Notes: generated from the sequence alone by a model not told the origin. Counted from the stretch's first letter, positions 48,358 to 57,725 are shown. The stretch: DNA of 64,000 bases from CANLBN01 sp050633525 (GCA_050633525.1 JBOEGR010000009.1:1-64000), one strand, 5' to 3'. Made by a program: numbers and translations.

Positions 48358-48909
48358 TTACTTACGCCATTTTATCGAGCAACCGATACTAGGCATTTGT
48401 TCTGTTGGCCCAACATTGTCGTCCGCAATTTGACTCATGGCATTGATAAGGTCTGGCATCCGTTTACTGGGGTCGCCATGTATCCCTAAGTTATCTAGCC
48501 TCCCTCTGTACTGTAGTTCGCCTTTTTTATTTAAGCCGAAGAAATCAGGAGTGCACACAGCACCAAAACTCTTGGCAACTTGCTGATCTTCATCAATTAA
48601 ATAGGGAAAATAAAATTGATGTTGTTGTGCAAACTGTTTCATCATCGCTGGGCTATCTTCAGGGTAGGCTTCGTAGTCATTGGCATTGATTGCGACAAAA
48701 TTAATGCCTTTTGTTTGCAATACTTTTGCATCTGCAACTAAGCGCTCAATAATCGATTTAACGTAAGGGCAGTGATTACAAATAAATGCAATCACCAACC
48801 CCTTTTCTCCCATCAACTCGTTTAGGTAATAAGTATTACCATCCGCATCGTTTAATTGAAACGAATTTGCTTGCCAGCCAATTACTGCGGCTTCAGAGTC
48901 AAGTAACAT
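48358..48909 (-). CDS. Thioredoxin-fold redoxin (AhpC/TSA-like)
   Basis: A 183-aa cytoplasmic thioredoxin-fold protein. The redox motif is CNHCPYV (Cys44 and Cys47) after FQLNDADGNTYYLNELMG, with a cis-Pro at GAVCTPDFFGL. FICNHCPYVK is the signature of a widespread family of single-domain redoxins with an extra Cys in VCTPDFF. It could act as a peroxidase or disulfide reductase. It overlaps the peroxiredoxin-like gene by one nucleotide, so the two are co-translated. Confidence 0.85.
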   Translation of the reverse strand: MLLDSEAAVIGWQANSFQLNDADGNTYYLNELMGEKGLVIAFICNHCPYVKSIIERLVADAKVLQTKGINFVAINANDYEAYPEDSPAMMKQFAQQHQFYFPYLIDEDQQVAKSFGAVCTPDFFGLNKKGELQYRGRLDNLGIHGDPSKRMPDLINAMSQIADDNVGPTEQMPSIGCSIKWRK

Positions 48910-49577
48910 TAGGCTGCTACCGTGTGCGCTTTTAGTGCTTCCACCGCTACGTTGGGCTCTTGCCGTTTGGTGTAATCGGCATCGACAAAGGCATTAATGA
49001 TGGTACCGTCTTGTGCTACAACATAGGTAGCGGCTAAGGGTAAATCGAACTGTCCGCTGCCATTATGTGCTTCAATATGAATGCCAAAGCTTTCGTAAAT
49101 GGGGCGCAATTCTTCAGGTAGAGTAAAAACGAGATCAATACTGCGTGCGTATTTAGAATCTACATCGGATAAAACAGTAAAGCCCAGTTCATTTTTTTCT
49201 ACGGTTGATAAGGAATTGTCAGGTAACTCCGGTGTGATAGCAATCAAATTTGCACCAGTGTCTTTAATTTCTCCTAATACATCTTGGTAGGCGCGTAGCT
49301 CTAGGTTGCAGTAAGGGCACCAGCCTCCACGATAAAAAGTGATAACCAGTGGGCCATCTGATAATAATTGTTCCAATGTTTGGTTTTTTCCATGTTGATC
49401 CGTCAACTTGAAGGTTGGCAATTTGTCGCCGGTATTAGGTGCTTTTTGGGCAATATCAGATGCAGCAAGGGATTGTGTGGCTTTCGCCATTGTTGCTTGT
49501 ATGGTTTCAGGTACTTTACTGCGGAAGCCGGCTTTGTATTCTTCGATTTGTTCACTCAGTGATCGTGTGTTTGACAT
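48909..49577 (-). CDS. Peroxiredoxin-like protein (AhpC/TSA family)
   Basis: A 222-aa protein with a helical N-terminal extension of about 45 residues and a peroxiredoxin-like domain (PTFKLTDQHGKNQTLEQLL). The active site is FYRGGWCPYCNLELRAY (Cys87, Cys90), where typical peroxiredoxins have TxxC. It is thus the bacterial CxxC type thought to reduce organic peroxides or disulfides. It is the first gene of the operon and is divergent from a TetR regulator across two palindromic operators. Confidence 0.87.
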   Translation of the reverse strand: MSNTRSLSEQIEEYKAGFRSKVPETIQATMAKATQSLAASDIAQKAPNTGDKLPTFKLTDQHGKNQTLEQLLSDGPLVITFYRGGWCPYCNLELRAYQDVLGEIKDTGANLIAITPELPDNSLSTVEKNELGFTVLSDVDSKYARSIDLVFTLPEELRPIYESFGIHIEAHNGSGQFDLPLAATYVVAQDGTIINAFVDADYTKRQEPNVAVEALKAHTVAA

Positions 49578-49635
49578 GGGTTTTCCTCTTTAATGTTATC
49601 TTGCTGATTAAGTAATGGCTACAGTAAAACATTGT

Positions 49636-49675
49636 TTGAATGATCGTTCAAGATTTATTTTGAATAAGTATTCAA
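49636..49675. promoter_or_regulatory. Two palindromic TetR-type operators
   Basis: TTGAATGATCGTTCAA (49636-49651) and TTGAATAAGTATTCAA (49660-49675) are 16-bp palindromes, the second perfect in its 6-bp arms. Centres are 24 bp apart. They lie between the peroxiredoxin-like and TetR genes and probably serve both promoters. Confidence 0.75.
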
Positions 49676-49741
49676 GTTCAGGTTATAATGAGCGTATACT
49701 GGATCCATGGGATCAGTTTGGTTGAATATTGAGGTACTGTT

Positions 49742-50308
49742 ATGGCTAGGGCACAGTTTGATCGCGATGATGTCGTCGATAAAGCGACGCAATTATTTTG
49801 GCAAAATGGCTTTAATGGCTCATCGATGCAGGATGTATTTGCTGCGACAGGGTTAAAGCCTGGTAGTATCTATTTGGCTTTTGGTAGCAAAGAGGCTTTG
49901 TTTAAAGAAACGCTGTCTCATTATGCCGCACGTTCTTTGAGTGATATTGAGAGCACCCTAGATTCAGCTGACTCCGTAGAGCAGGGTATCTGTCAAATTT
50001 TGATGCGTATGCTGAATGATTCCAGTAAAACGGATTATTGCAGTTGTTTTTTAGTGAAGAGTCAGCTTGAGTTGGCCTCAGAAAGCGAGGACTTACACGA
50101 TGTTGCAGTTGCCCAATTAAAAAAAATTGAATCCTTGTACCGTCGTAAGCTTGAAGGTACATGTGACAAAAAACTCGCAGCATCTAGAGCCCGTAGTCTT
50201 ATGTTGCATATTTTTGGTCTCAGAGTTTACGGCTATATGAAAGCGCCCCGGAAGTCGATGTTAGATGGTTTGATGACGGGAATGCCATGGTTACCTTGGC
50301 ATATTTGA
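49742..50308 (+). CDS. TetR-family regulator with Cys pair
   Basis: A 188-aa regulator with the N-terminal helix-turn-helix FNGSSMQDVFAATGLKPGSIYLAFGSKEALF (seen in parts). The ligand domain contains DYCSCFLVKSQLEL, two cysteines at about residues 99-101, and another Cys near 140. A redox or electrophile response through these cysteines is plausible, because the divergent genes encode peroxiredoxin, redoxin and GST. It resembles regulators of the AcuR/NemR type in layout, but I cannot name it. Confidence 0.88.
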   Translation: MARAQFDRDDVVDKATQLFWQNGFNGSSMQDVFAATGLKPGSIYLAFGSKEALFKETLSHYAARSLSDIESTLDSADSVEQGICQILMRMLNDSSKTDYCSCFLVKSQLELASESEDLHDVAVAQLKKIESLYRRKLEGTCDKKLAASRARSLMLHIFGLRVYGYMKAPRKSMLDGLMTGMPWLPWHI

Positions 50309-50318
50309 TTCAAGTAAT

Positions 50319-51353
50319 TCAACGTAGAGGCGGAGAATACATTAGCCCGCCTTTAGTCCATAGGTCGTTTAGGCCTCTTTCTATCCCGATATTTGATTTT
50401 TTCCCCATATTTCTCTCAAAAATTTCGCCATAGTTACCAACAGATTTGATAATTCGATAGACCCACTCGTCGTCTAAACCAATAATCTTACCTACTCCCG
50501 GGTCTATCCCTAACATGTAACGTATAGAAGGGTCTTTGCTACTTTTTTTCAGGGAGTCCACGTTATTTGAGTTAATGCCTTTCTCTTCAGCTTCTATGGT
50601 GGCATAGAGCGTCCAGCGAACGATATTTTTCCACTGCGGGTCATCATCGCGTACCGCAGGCCCTAGAGGCTCTTTTGAAATGCTATTGTTGAGTAAACGA
50701 TAGGCTTTTGAATTAATAGCATTTTGGCTAACCAAAGAAGCTAATATAGATATGTCAGTGGTATACAACTCACATCGTCTTGCAAAGAAACTATCCTCTG
50801 CTGTATCAGTAGAAATAAACTCAAGCAGTTGATAGCTCAGATTATGCTTGGCCATATAGTCCTTAATATTAACAATACTGCTGGTATTCTTTTCAACACA
50901 AATTTTTGTTCCAGCCCCGTAGTCTTTTAAGCTGGTCTTTACACCGTCTTTCCAGGCGATAAAGCCTTGTCCGTCATAAAAGTTGACTCCCACAAACTCT
51001 ATATTCATACCAACATTACGAGAGTAGGTCCAAGTGGTGTTACGAATAAGTACATCGATTTCTTCATCTAATAAAGCGGAAAATCGCACAGCTGTATTTA
51101 AAATTCTGTAATCTACTTTTTCTTGATCTTTTAGCGTCGCTGCTGCAATGGCTTTGCAATAGTCTGCGTCTAGGCCAGCCCATTCGCCATTATTGTCGAT
51201 TCTTGCAAAGCCGGCCGAGCCTCCGCGTACACCGCAAGCGAGTTCATCTCGTTCAATAACCTCTTCTAGAGTACTGGCATTTACATTTAGTGCTAAGAAA
51301 AATAAAAAATATGCCGATAAGTTATAAAAATAAAATATTTTCTTTGTAGTCAT
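50319..51353 (-). CDS. Amino-acid-type ABC substrate-binding protein (AapJ-like)
   Basis: A 344-aa periplasmic binding protein. The signal peptide ends LALNVNAS. The fold matches the general L-amino-acid binding protein group: CGVRGGSAGFARIDNNGEWAGLDADYCKAIA (seen in parts), VDVLIRNTTWTYSRN and FYDGQGFIAWK, with a C-terminal LMYSPPLR. No permease or ATPase gene adjoins it. It is divergent from a diguanylate cyclase with a periplasmic sensor domain and could present ligand to it instead of to a transporter. Confidence 0.88.
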   Translation of the reverse strand: MTTKKIFYFYNLSAYFLFFLALNVNASTLEEVIERDELACGVRGGSAGFARIDNNGEWAGLDADYCKAIAAATLKDQEKVDYRILNTAVRFSALLDEEIDVLIRNTTWTYSRNVGMNIEFVGVNFYDGQGFIAWKDGVKTSLKDYGAGTKICVEKNTSSIVNIKDYMAKHNLSYQLLEFISTDTAEDSFFARRCELYTTDISILASLVSQNAINSKAYRLLNNSISKEPLGPAVRDDDPQWKNIVRWTLYATIEAEEKGINSNNVDSLKKSSKDPSIRYMLGIDPGVGKIIGLDDEWVYRIIKSVGNYGEIFERNMGKKSNIGIERGLNDLWTKGGLMYSPPLR

Positions 51354-51483
51354 TGATACTACCGCGAAATGTGAAATTGGTGCCTATAATTGTAGTCAAT
51401 GGCGTGAAAATAGACAGGCAGTGTGTGCCTGAGGTATTGGCACCTACGGACTTTGACTATGATCGAGCGTTAAGCTCCCTATT

Positions 51484-53613
51484 ATGACCATACAACTTCA
51501 CGGTAGGCTTACTATCAGCCGCCGCTTGATGCTCAGTTTTGCTATTGCAGCCTTATTTACCCTCTTGGCGAGTGGTTTAGGTATTTTCACATTTGCAAAA
51601 AGTACACAATCCCTCCAAATCATCACAAGTCAATATATACCTTATCTTTCAGCCGCTCATGAACTGGCGGTGAGGTCACGCGCTATTTCTTCAGAAGCAT
51701 TGAATCTTGTCAATTCAGAGTATCAATCTTCTAGGCAGTCTTCTGTTAATCAAATAGATGATGAATTTCGATTGATGGATGAATTAATCGATGAACTGAA
51801 ACGTTCGAATATAGTTGATTTAAGCACTTTAATTAAGACAAAAGAAGATCTTTTGCAGAGTTACCAAGTTCTCAATAAGATAGTCGAAGGTCATATTGAA
51901 ATAAAACGTCAGCAGAAAAAAATCCGTCGTTCTATTGTCAGATTAACAAAGCAACAGCAAAAAGTATTTAAGGATACGGAAGAGCCACTCTTTGATGAGA
52001 GTGATGATGAAGCCAATTACGTAAATAGATTAATTGAATCTGTGAGCGATATTATGTTGACAGTGGCTAGCGTGGAAAGAAACTCTCAACTTAAATATGC
52101 CAATGTTAGAGTCAGCTCTCACCTAGACAGTGTTAAGCGTATTCTTGATAGCTCTGATAATAATCGCCTGATTAATATGGTGACACCGTTATATTCTCAG
52201 TGGTTAAAAATAATCTTAGAAGATAATAATTTATTTTTGTTGAGAGAGCGTGAATTATCAACGTTGGATGAAATTGATGTTCGAGTCAAGATTTATGATA
52301 GGAATTCAAAATGGCTAGTAGCTGCTGCTCATGCAACCATAGGGCTTGTTCAATCTAAAATTAATACCTCAGCTGAAGAAACCGACTCTAAACTCAAGCG
52401 CAATGGTGTATTGCTTATATTACTTGCTGTTCTTTGTGTGTTTGCCAGCGTGATATTGGCTATTATTATTGGGCGGAATATAGGTTCTCGTATTGAAATG
52501 TTGCAATATAGTATGGATTTGCATGCTGAAGGAAAAAAGGGCCTTTTACCTACAGAGGGTGATGACGAAATAGGTAAAATGGCAGTGGCGATGAAGAAAT
52601 TTATCGACAAAATAGATCAAAGAGAAAATGAATTAAGAAAGAATCACCTTGAACTCAACGCTAACCTTTCAGAGCTTGAGTCTGCCCAATCAGCATTAAA
52701 ATTGAGTGAAAAAAGATTTAAAGATTTTGCACAAGTATCTGCAGATTGGTTTTGGGAAATGAACGCCGATTTACAATTTACGCTGTTGCAAGGTAATACT
52801 TTGGATTTGGTTGGCATGGACCCTAAGGATATTGTGAATAAAACATTGTCAGAAATAATATCAGAGGATGACTATGAGTCCATAGAGCACCATTTTCTTA
52901 CACGTATGTCATTTGATGATGCCGAGTTTTATTGTTTAAACAGTAGAAATGAAAAGTTGCGCTTTCGTATTAGTGGTAAAGTGTTATACGACGATAAGGA
53001 TAATTTTTTAGGCTATCGTGGAACCGGCTCAGATATTACCCAATCACACGAACTTTCCCAAAAGCTTATTCATCAAGCGCATCATGATGCCTTGACCAAT
53101 CTTGCTAACCGTATTGGTTTCGAACGCAAATTAAACAATCTTATTGAGAGCCGTTCAAATCAATCGGCAGAGCAGGTTATTTTATATTTAGATTTGGATA
53201 AATTTAAAATTGTCAATGATACTTGCGGCCATCTTGCGGGAGATAAATTACTGATAGATGTCAGTAAAATATTGTCGGATAGCGTAAGAGAAAGTGACCT
53301 TGTCGCCCGTTTGGGGGGGGATGAATTTGGCATATTGCTTGAGAACTGCCATTTAGAAAAAGCAGAGACTATTGCGAATAATATTGTTGATTCAATCTCT
53401 AATTTTCATTTTGAATGGGAGAAACATACATTTAGAATTGGCGTTAGTATAGGTTTAGCCGCGTTGTCTAGCTTACCCCAAAATATGATTAAAGTGATTA
53501 GGGCGGTAGATTCCGCCTGTTACCAAGCGAAGGAAACCGGGCGAAATCGTGTTTGCGTTTACACTTCTTCAGTCAAGGGCAAGGGTGAGGGCGCGAGCAA
53601 AGATGCTAACTGA
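51484..53613 (+). CDS. Membrane diguanylate cyclase with periplasmic sensor, HAMP, PAS and GGDEF
   Basis: A 709-aa signalling protein that makes c-di-GMP. Layout: TM1 at about residues 15-37, a helical periplasmic domain (38-305) resembling TorS-like four-helix sensors, TM2 at 308-331, HAMP at 331-380, a short coiled coil, PAS at about 410-520 (FAQVSADWFWEMNADLQF) and GGDEF at 530-695. The active site GGDEF (611-615) is intact, and the inhibitory site RESD (602-605) lies five residues before it. The enzyme should therefore be active and feedback-inhibited. It is divergent from an orphan binding protein that may be its ligand partner. Confidence 0.92.
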   Translation: MTIQLHGRLTISRRLMLSFAIAALFTLLASGLGIFTFAKSTQSLQIITSQYIPYLSAAHELAVRSRAISSEALNLVNSEYQSSRQSSVNQIDDEFRLMDELIDELKRSNIVDLSTLIKTKEDLLQSYQVLNKIVEGHIEIKRQQKKIRRSIVRLTKQQQKVFKDTEEPLFDESDDEANYVNRLIESVSDIMLTVASVERNSQLKYANVRVSSHLDSVKRILDSSDNNRLINMVTPLYSQWLKIILEDNNLFLLRERELSTLDEIDVRVKIYDRNSKWLVAAAHATIGLVQSKINTSAEETDSKLKRNGVLLILLAVLCVFASVILAIIIGRNIGSRIEMLQYSMDLHAEGKKGLLPTEGDDEIGKMAVAMKKFIDKIDQRENELRKNHLELNANLSELESAQSALKLSEKRFKDFAQVSADWFWEMNADLQFTLLQGNTLDLVGMDPKDIVNKTLSEIISEDDYESIEHHFLTRMSFDDAEFYCLNSRNEKLRFRISGKVLYDDKDNFLGYRGTGSDITQSHELSQKLIHQAHHDALTNLANRIGFERKLNNLIESRSNQSAEQVILYLDLDKFKIVNDTCGHLAGDKLLIDVSKILSDSVRESDLVARLGGDEFGILLENCHLEKAETIANNIVDSISNFHFEWEKHTFRIGVSIGLAALSSLPQNMIKVIRAVDSACYQAKETGRNRVCVYTSSVKGKGEGASKDAN

Positions 53614-53623
53614 AGTGATCCGC

Positions 53624-54397
53624 TTAACTTTCGACAAATGCTCTTTCGATAACATAGTGACCTTGTTGTCCGTGACGAGATTCTTTAAAGCCTACTTCAT
53701 CTAAAATGGCACAAGTGTCTTTTAGCATACTCGGACTCCCGCATATCATAAAGCGATCATCATCTAGGTTTGGCTTGGGTAAGCCGATATCTCTAAATAG
53801 CCTACCACTTACCATCAAGTCAGTTAGTCGGCCGTTATGGATATACTTTTCTCTCGTGACGCTCGGGTAGTAGATCAGTTTTTCTTTTACTTCTTCTCCG
53901 AAGAACTCATTTTGCGGCAATTCTTCTGTAATATACTGCTGATAAGCTAGCTCTGATACGGTGCGTACACCATGGGTTAAAATAATTTTATCGTAGCGTT
54001 CATAAATTTCAGGGTCACGAATAATGCTCATAAACGGCGCTAGACCAGTACCCGTGCTAATAAGGTATAAATGTTTGCCTGGCAGTAAGTGGTCGGCAAT
54101 CAATGTTCCAGTTGGCTTGGTACTTAAAAGTATTTTATCGCCAACAGAAATTTTCTGAAGCTTGGAGGTGAGTGGGCCATCGGGCACTTTAATGCTAAAA
54201 AACTCCAGCTCTTCTTCGTAGTTAGCACTCGCAATACTGTAAGCTCGAGTTAAAGGTTTGCTTTCTACTTCAAGCCCTAGCATAACAAAATGACCGTTCT
54301 CAAAACGGAAGCTATTGCCTCTAGTCGTTTTGAAGCTAAATAGTGTGTCGTTCCAATGATGGATATCCGTCACGGTTTCTTCAATTAATTTTGCCAT
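53624..54397 (-). CDS. fpr: Ferredoxin/flavodoxin-NADP+ reductase
   Basis: 257 aa from ATG 54397 (MAKLIEETVTDIHHW), the family-like start; the longer frame to 54463 is unlikely. The FAD domain has TRAYSIASANYEEELEF and the NADP domain has STGTGLAPFMSIIRDPEIYE and DRFMICGSPSMLKDT, ending HYVIERAFVES. It transfers electrons between NADPH and ferredoxin or flavodoxin, supporting Fe-S repair and oxidative stress response. It is divergent from a LysR gene, as with fpr and finR in Pseudomonas. Confidence 0.93.
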   Translation of the reverse strand: MAKLIEETVTDIHHWNDTLFSFKTTRGNSFRFENGHFVMLGLEVESKPLTRAYSIASANYEEELEFFSIKVPDGPLTSKLQKISVGDKILLSTKPTGTLIADHLLPGKHLYLISTGTGLAPFMSIIRDPEIYERYDKIILTHGVRTVSELAYQQYITEELPQNEFFGEEVKEKLIYYPSVTREKYIHNGRLTDLMVSGRLFRDIGLPKPNLDDDRFMICGSPSMLKDTCAILDEVGFKESRHGQQGHYVIERAFVES

Positions 54398-54534
54398 TGT
54401 CAGCCTCTTGCTTCTGGTGCACGTATCTTGTTTGTATTCAGTAAGGCCAGTGTAGGCTTGCATCTCATATTGGTAAAATGGTTTAATTCCATATCCTAAT
54501 TCGATTTTGTAGATATAGCTAAGGTAGCGTCAGT

Positions 54535-55416
54535 ATGAAATATACCCTTCGACAGTTAGAGGTGTTCTTGGCTGCGGCACATTATGAAAATTTAAGTAAA
54601 GCGGCTGAGAGTTTGTCCATGTCCCAGTCGGCAGCCAGTAGCGCCTTGAAAGATCTTGAGCAGCAATTTGATATACAATTATTTGATCGTGTCGGAAAAC
54701 GCCTGCAAATCAATGAGTTGGGTCGATTAACTCGACCTAAAGCAGAAGCGCTATTGGCTCAGGCGGGTGAGGTGGAAATATTATTACGACAGCACCAGGA
54801 GGTGGGGAACCTCAATGTAGGTGCAACCTTGACCATTGGTAACTACTTATCAGTTAATATCATGGCTGAGTATATGGCTGAGCAGCCTGAAGCGAAAGTC
54901 TCTTTAGAGGTGGCTAATACGGCCGAAATTGCGCGTAAAGTCGAACAATTCGAGCTGGACGTGGGTTTGATTGAGGGTGAATTACAGCATTCTGAGCTCG
55001 ATGTAATCCCTTGGCGAGAAGATGAGTTGGTTGTGTTTTGTAGCCCAGATCACCCATTAGCGAGTAAGGCAGCGTTAACAGATAAAGATCTGTTAAGTGC
55101 TGAGTGGATTATTCGTGAATCAGGCTCAGGTACTCGACAAGCCTTTGATCGAGCAATGACCGGCTTATTGTCAAAGATTAATGTCTTGTTAGAATTGCAG
55201 CATACCGAGGCAATAAAGCGAGCCGTTCAGGCCAACCTAGGCTTGGGGTGTTTATCCCATATAGCCCTGAAAGATGCATTTGAGCGTGGCAGTTTGGTGC
55301 CATTATCTGTCCCGAAGCGAGATTGGCGCCGTCATTTCTACTTTATTTTACATAAACAGAAATTTCGTACGGCAGGTATTAATCGTTGGATTGAGCTTTG
55401 TCAAAATCAGGGTTAG
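54535..55416 (+). CDS. finR: LysR-family regulator, FinR-like
   Basis: A 293-aa LysR protein: MKYTLRQLEVFLAAAHYENLSKAAESLSMSQSAASSALKDLE (seen in parts) is the DNA-binding domain; the effector domain covers about residues 88-290. Its position, 137 bp away and divergent from fpr, is the same as for FinR, the superoxide-responsive activator of fpr in Pseudomonas putida. The gene name rests on this context and the general sequence type, not on a comparison I could run. Confidence 0.75.
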   Translation: MKYTLRQLEVFLAAAHYENLSKAAESLSMSQSAASSALKDLEQQFDIQLFDRVGKRLQINELGRLTRPKAEALLAQAGEVEILLRQHQEVGNLNVGATLTIGNYLSVNIMAEYMAEQPEAKVSLEVANTAEIARKVEQFELDVGLIEGELQHSELDVIPWREDELVVFCSPDHPLASKAALTDKDLLSAEWIIRESGSGTRQAFDRAMTGLLSKINVLLELQHTEAIKRAVQANLGLGCLSHIALKDAFERGSLVPLSVPKRDWRRHFYFILHKQKFRTAGINRWIELCQNQG

Positions 55417-55613
55417 CCGTATTACTAGGTATTGATGTTGAATGAGGATAAGTTAAGGCTACATTTTAACCATCAAGAAATAGCCCAAAACTTGTTTATC
55501 GCCGCCTTAATAAACTAGATGCACAAAAAAGCCCAAGAGTATGTTTTTGTTCACATATTTATTGTCTTTATTTGTGTTATATTGTCCGCAGATTGTCGTG
55601 GTTAATAAACAAT

Positions 55614-56438
55614 ATGAAAAAAAATTCAGTATTAAAGCCGTTCTTCTCTCTGCCTGTGTGCGTGTTTGGCACGATATTCATCTTTCTTTGTTCTGCAAGT
55701 GTACATGCTCAAAATACGCAGCCTGCTCCGGCTGTAAGTAATTCTGCTGTTAATGAGGCTTTGCCTACGCTTGAAGTGATCGACTCCTTTGTCGAAGTAC
55801 GTACTGGCCCAGGCCGTGGCTACCCTATCTTTTATGTTATTGAGCAGGGTGAGTCTGTCGAGGTGTTAACGCGCCGTACTGGCTGGTATGAAGTCCGTTC
55901 TCAAAATGGCAAAACGGGTTGGGCTACCTCAAAGCAATTATCTAGAACCTTACAAGCTACCGGTGAGCCAGCTGACTTACCAACGGTGAGCTTTGGTGAT
56001 TATCAGAAAAATAAATGGCGTGTCGGTTTTACCTTTGGTGAATATTTCTCAGGTGAGTTAGATGGCGCAGACTTGTTCTCGGCTACATTGAGCTATCGTT
56101 TTATCGAGTGGTTAAGTTTAGAAGCCGAGGTAGGTAAATTATTTAATTCCGAAGTTGAAGGTGATCTTTGGAACTTTAATCTCTTGGTTGAACCATTTTC
56201 AAATTGGCGCGTATCGCCTGAATTGATTATAGGGGCTGGAGAGTTATCGCTTGAAAATCAACCTGAATTAGCATCTTTAGGTGTCGATGACTCACAATTT
56301 GAAAATATTGGTTTAGGCCTTAATTATTATGTAGGCCGAAACTTTGTAATTAGAGGTGAGTACCGTTGGTATTCAGTATCCGCAGACGAAAAAGTGACAT
56401 TAGACTCATGGAAAATCGGTTTCAACACGTTCTTTTAG
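55614..56438 (+). CDS. SH3-domain outer-membrane beta-barrel protein
   Basis: 274 aa from ATG 55614 (MKKNSVLKPFFSL); the frame also runs upstream to 55572. The signal peptide ends SVHAQN. A bacterial SH3 domain follows (about residues 45-105: FVEVRTGPGRGYPIFYVIEQGESVEVL, seen in parts, and WYEVRSQNGKTGWA), then a beta-barrel part of about 150 residues with alternating strands ending IGFNTFF, with the terminal Phe of outer-membrane proteins. The SH3 part may touch peptidoglycan or a partner. It is the first gene of the envelope cluster. Confidence 0.8.
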   Translation: MKKNSVLKPFFSLPVCVFGTIFIFLCSASVHAQNTQPAPAVSNSAVNEALPTLEVIDSFVEVRTGPGRGYPIFYVIEQGESVEVLTRRTGWYEVRSQNGKTGWATSKQLSRTLQATGEPADLPTVSFGDYQKNKWRVGFTFGEYFSGELDGADLFSATLSYRFIEWLSLEAEVGKLFNSEVEGDLWNFNLLVEPFSNWRVSPELIIGAGELSLENQPELASLGVDDSQFENIGLGLNYYVGRNFVIRGEYRWYSVSADEKVTLDSWKIGFNTFF

Positions 56439-57010
56439 TTGGTTTCTGCAGTTTGTTATTGAGCGCTGTTGCTGTGGCGCAAACAAACGGTGGGTTTTCG
56501 AAAGATGATATAGATTCAGAATTTTTAGAATTTGGCCTGAGCGTGGGCGTCATTAATATCGAAGACTTTCCTAGTGAATATACGACAGGAGCTAACTTAA
56601 CTTTTAGGGCTACGGAAGATGTTTTTCTACAGTTAAACGTTATGTTGGCAAGTGATGTGGAATTGTCCTCGGCCGAGAAAAACCAAGGTGCTTTTTTTGC
56701 TGGTGATGATAGAGATTTCTTTCACTACGATATGTTAGTTGGTTATAACTTTTTTCAAGGCGAATTCTTTTCATCAGGCTCAACAGCTCATTTGTCAACC
56801 TTGCATATCCTTGGTGGTATTGGCGAGACAGAATTTGGTAACGAAAGTAATTTTACCTATACCTTTGGTTTGGGTTATAAAGTGGCGTTTTACCGAAAAT
56901 ATATTTTGAATTTTGATGTTAAACAGTATCTATATGAGTCAAGTCTTATTGCAGAAGAAGATTCTACCGTTGCAACACATGTTTCAGTTGGTTTTAACTA
57001 TCTGTTTTAG
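56408..57010 (+). CDS. Outer-membrane beta-barrel domain protein
   Basis: 200 aa from ATG 56408 (MENRFQHVLLVGFCSLLLSAVAVAQ, seen in parts, a signal peptide). The mature part alternates amphipathic strands (FLEFGLSVGVINIEDF, YTFGLGYKVAFYRKYILNFDV) and ends VGFNYLF with a C-terminal Phe, the outer-membrane insertion signal. It resembles the outer-membrane beta-barrel family found in Myxococcota and some gammaproteobacteria. The start lies inside the end of the previous gene (31-nt overlap), suggesting coupled synthesis of the two barrels. Confidence 0.78.
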   Translation: MENRFQHVLLVGFCSLLLSAVAVAQTNGGFSKDDIDSEFLEFGLSVGVINIEDFPSEYTTGANLTFRATEDVFLQLNVMLASDVELSSAEKNQGAFFAGDDRDFFHYDMLVGYNFFQGEFFSSGSTAHLSTLHILGGIGETEFGNESNFTYTFGLGYKVAFYRKYILNFDVKQYLYESSLIAEEDSTVATHVSVGFNYLF

Positions 57011-57044
57011 CCCGCTTGATGTTTAGAATAATGAAGAGAGTCCA

Positions 57045-57725
57045 ATGTTTGTATTAAAACGCGTTGTTTTATTGTTTTCTGTCTTGGTGAGCTTGGGTGG
57101 TGCTACTAATGTAGTTGCTCAAAATAATACATCAGGAAAAACTATATCTGATATTTCTGACGACGGTGATTCTGTACGAATAATTGACCCCAAAAAAGAA
57201 GTGCCTGTAGCTAAGTCGGCAGCGATTGATACAGAAAAGTTTGAACTGGGTTTATTTACAGGCTTCCTTGCGGTAGAAGATTTTAATAGTAATCTGTCTT
57301 ATGGCTTGTCTTTTAGTTATCACATTACTCCTGCATTTTTAGCTCAAATTAATTATGGCGAGTCCGAAGTTGATAGGGCTACATTTGAAGATGTGGCGAA
57401 TGCTAATTTTTTAAGTGATGCAGACAGGACTTTTGAATATTACAATATATTGGCCGGTTACCGAATATTGAGAGGGCGTTCTTTTTTTGGCGCCAATAAA
57501 AAATATAATTCGGATGTATACCTGCTAGCAGGTGTTGGCAAAGTTGATTTTGCCGGTGATTCTAATAGCAGCATTGTAGTCGGTACAAGTTACCGAGTGG
57601 TGTTAACAGATGCTCTTGTGGCTAACTTTGATATTAGAGGCCATTCTGTGAAGCGTAATTTCTTGGATGACGATAAGCGTACATTTAATGCTGAATATGT
57701 GTTTGGACTAAACTTTTTGTTCTAA
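57045..57725 (+). CDS. Outer-membrane beta-barrel domain protein, paralogue
   Basis: A 226-aa protein. The signal peptide ends NVVAQN. A linker of about 45 residues, rich in Asp and Ser, leads to a beta-barrel: FELGLFTGFLAVEDFNSNLSYGLSFSYHI (seen in parts), YNILAGYRIL and YLLAGVGKVDFAG, ending VFGLNFLF. The pattern, spacing and C-terminal Phe match the preceding gene, so the two are paralogues. The ATG is preceded by AGAGAG. It closes the first part of the envelope cluster before a 356-bp spacer. Confidence 0.78.
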   Translation: MFVLKRVVLLFSVLVSLGGATNVVAQNNTSGKTISDISDDGDSVRIIDPKKEVPVAKSAAIDTEKFELGLFTGFLAVEDFNSNLSYGLSFSYHITPAFLAQINYGESEVDRATFEDVANANFLSDADRTFEYYNILAGYRILRGRSFFGANKKYNSDVYLLAGVGKVDFAGDSNSSIVVGTSYRVVLTDALVANFDIRGHSVKRNFLDDDKRTFNAEYVFGLNFLF

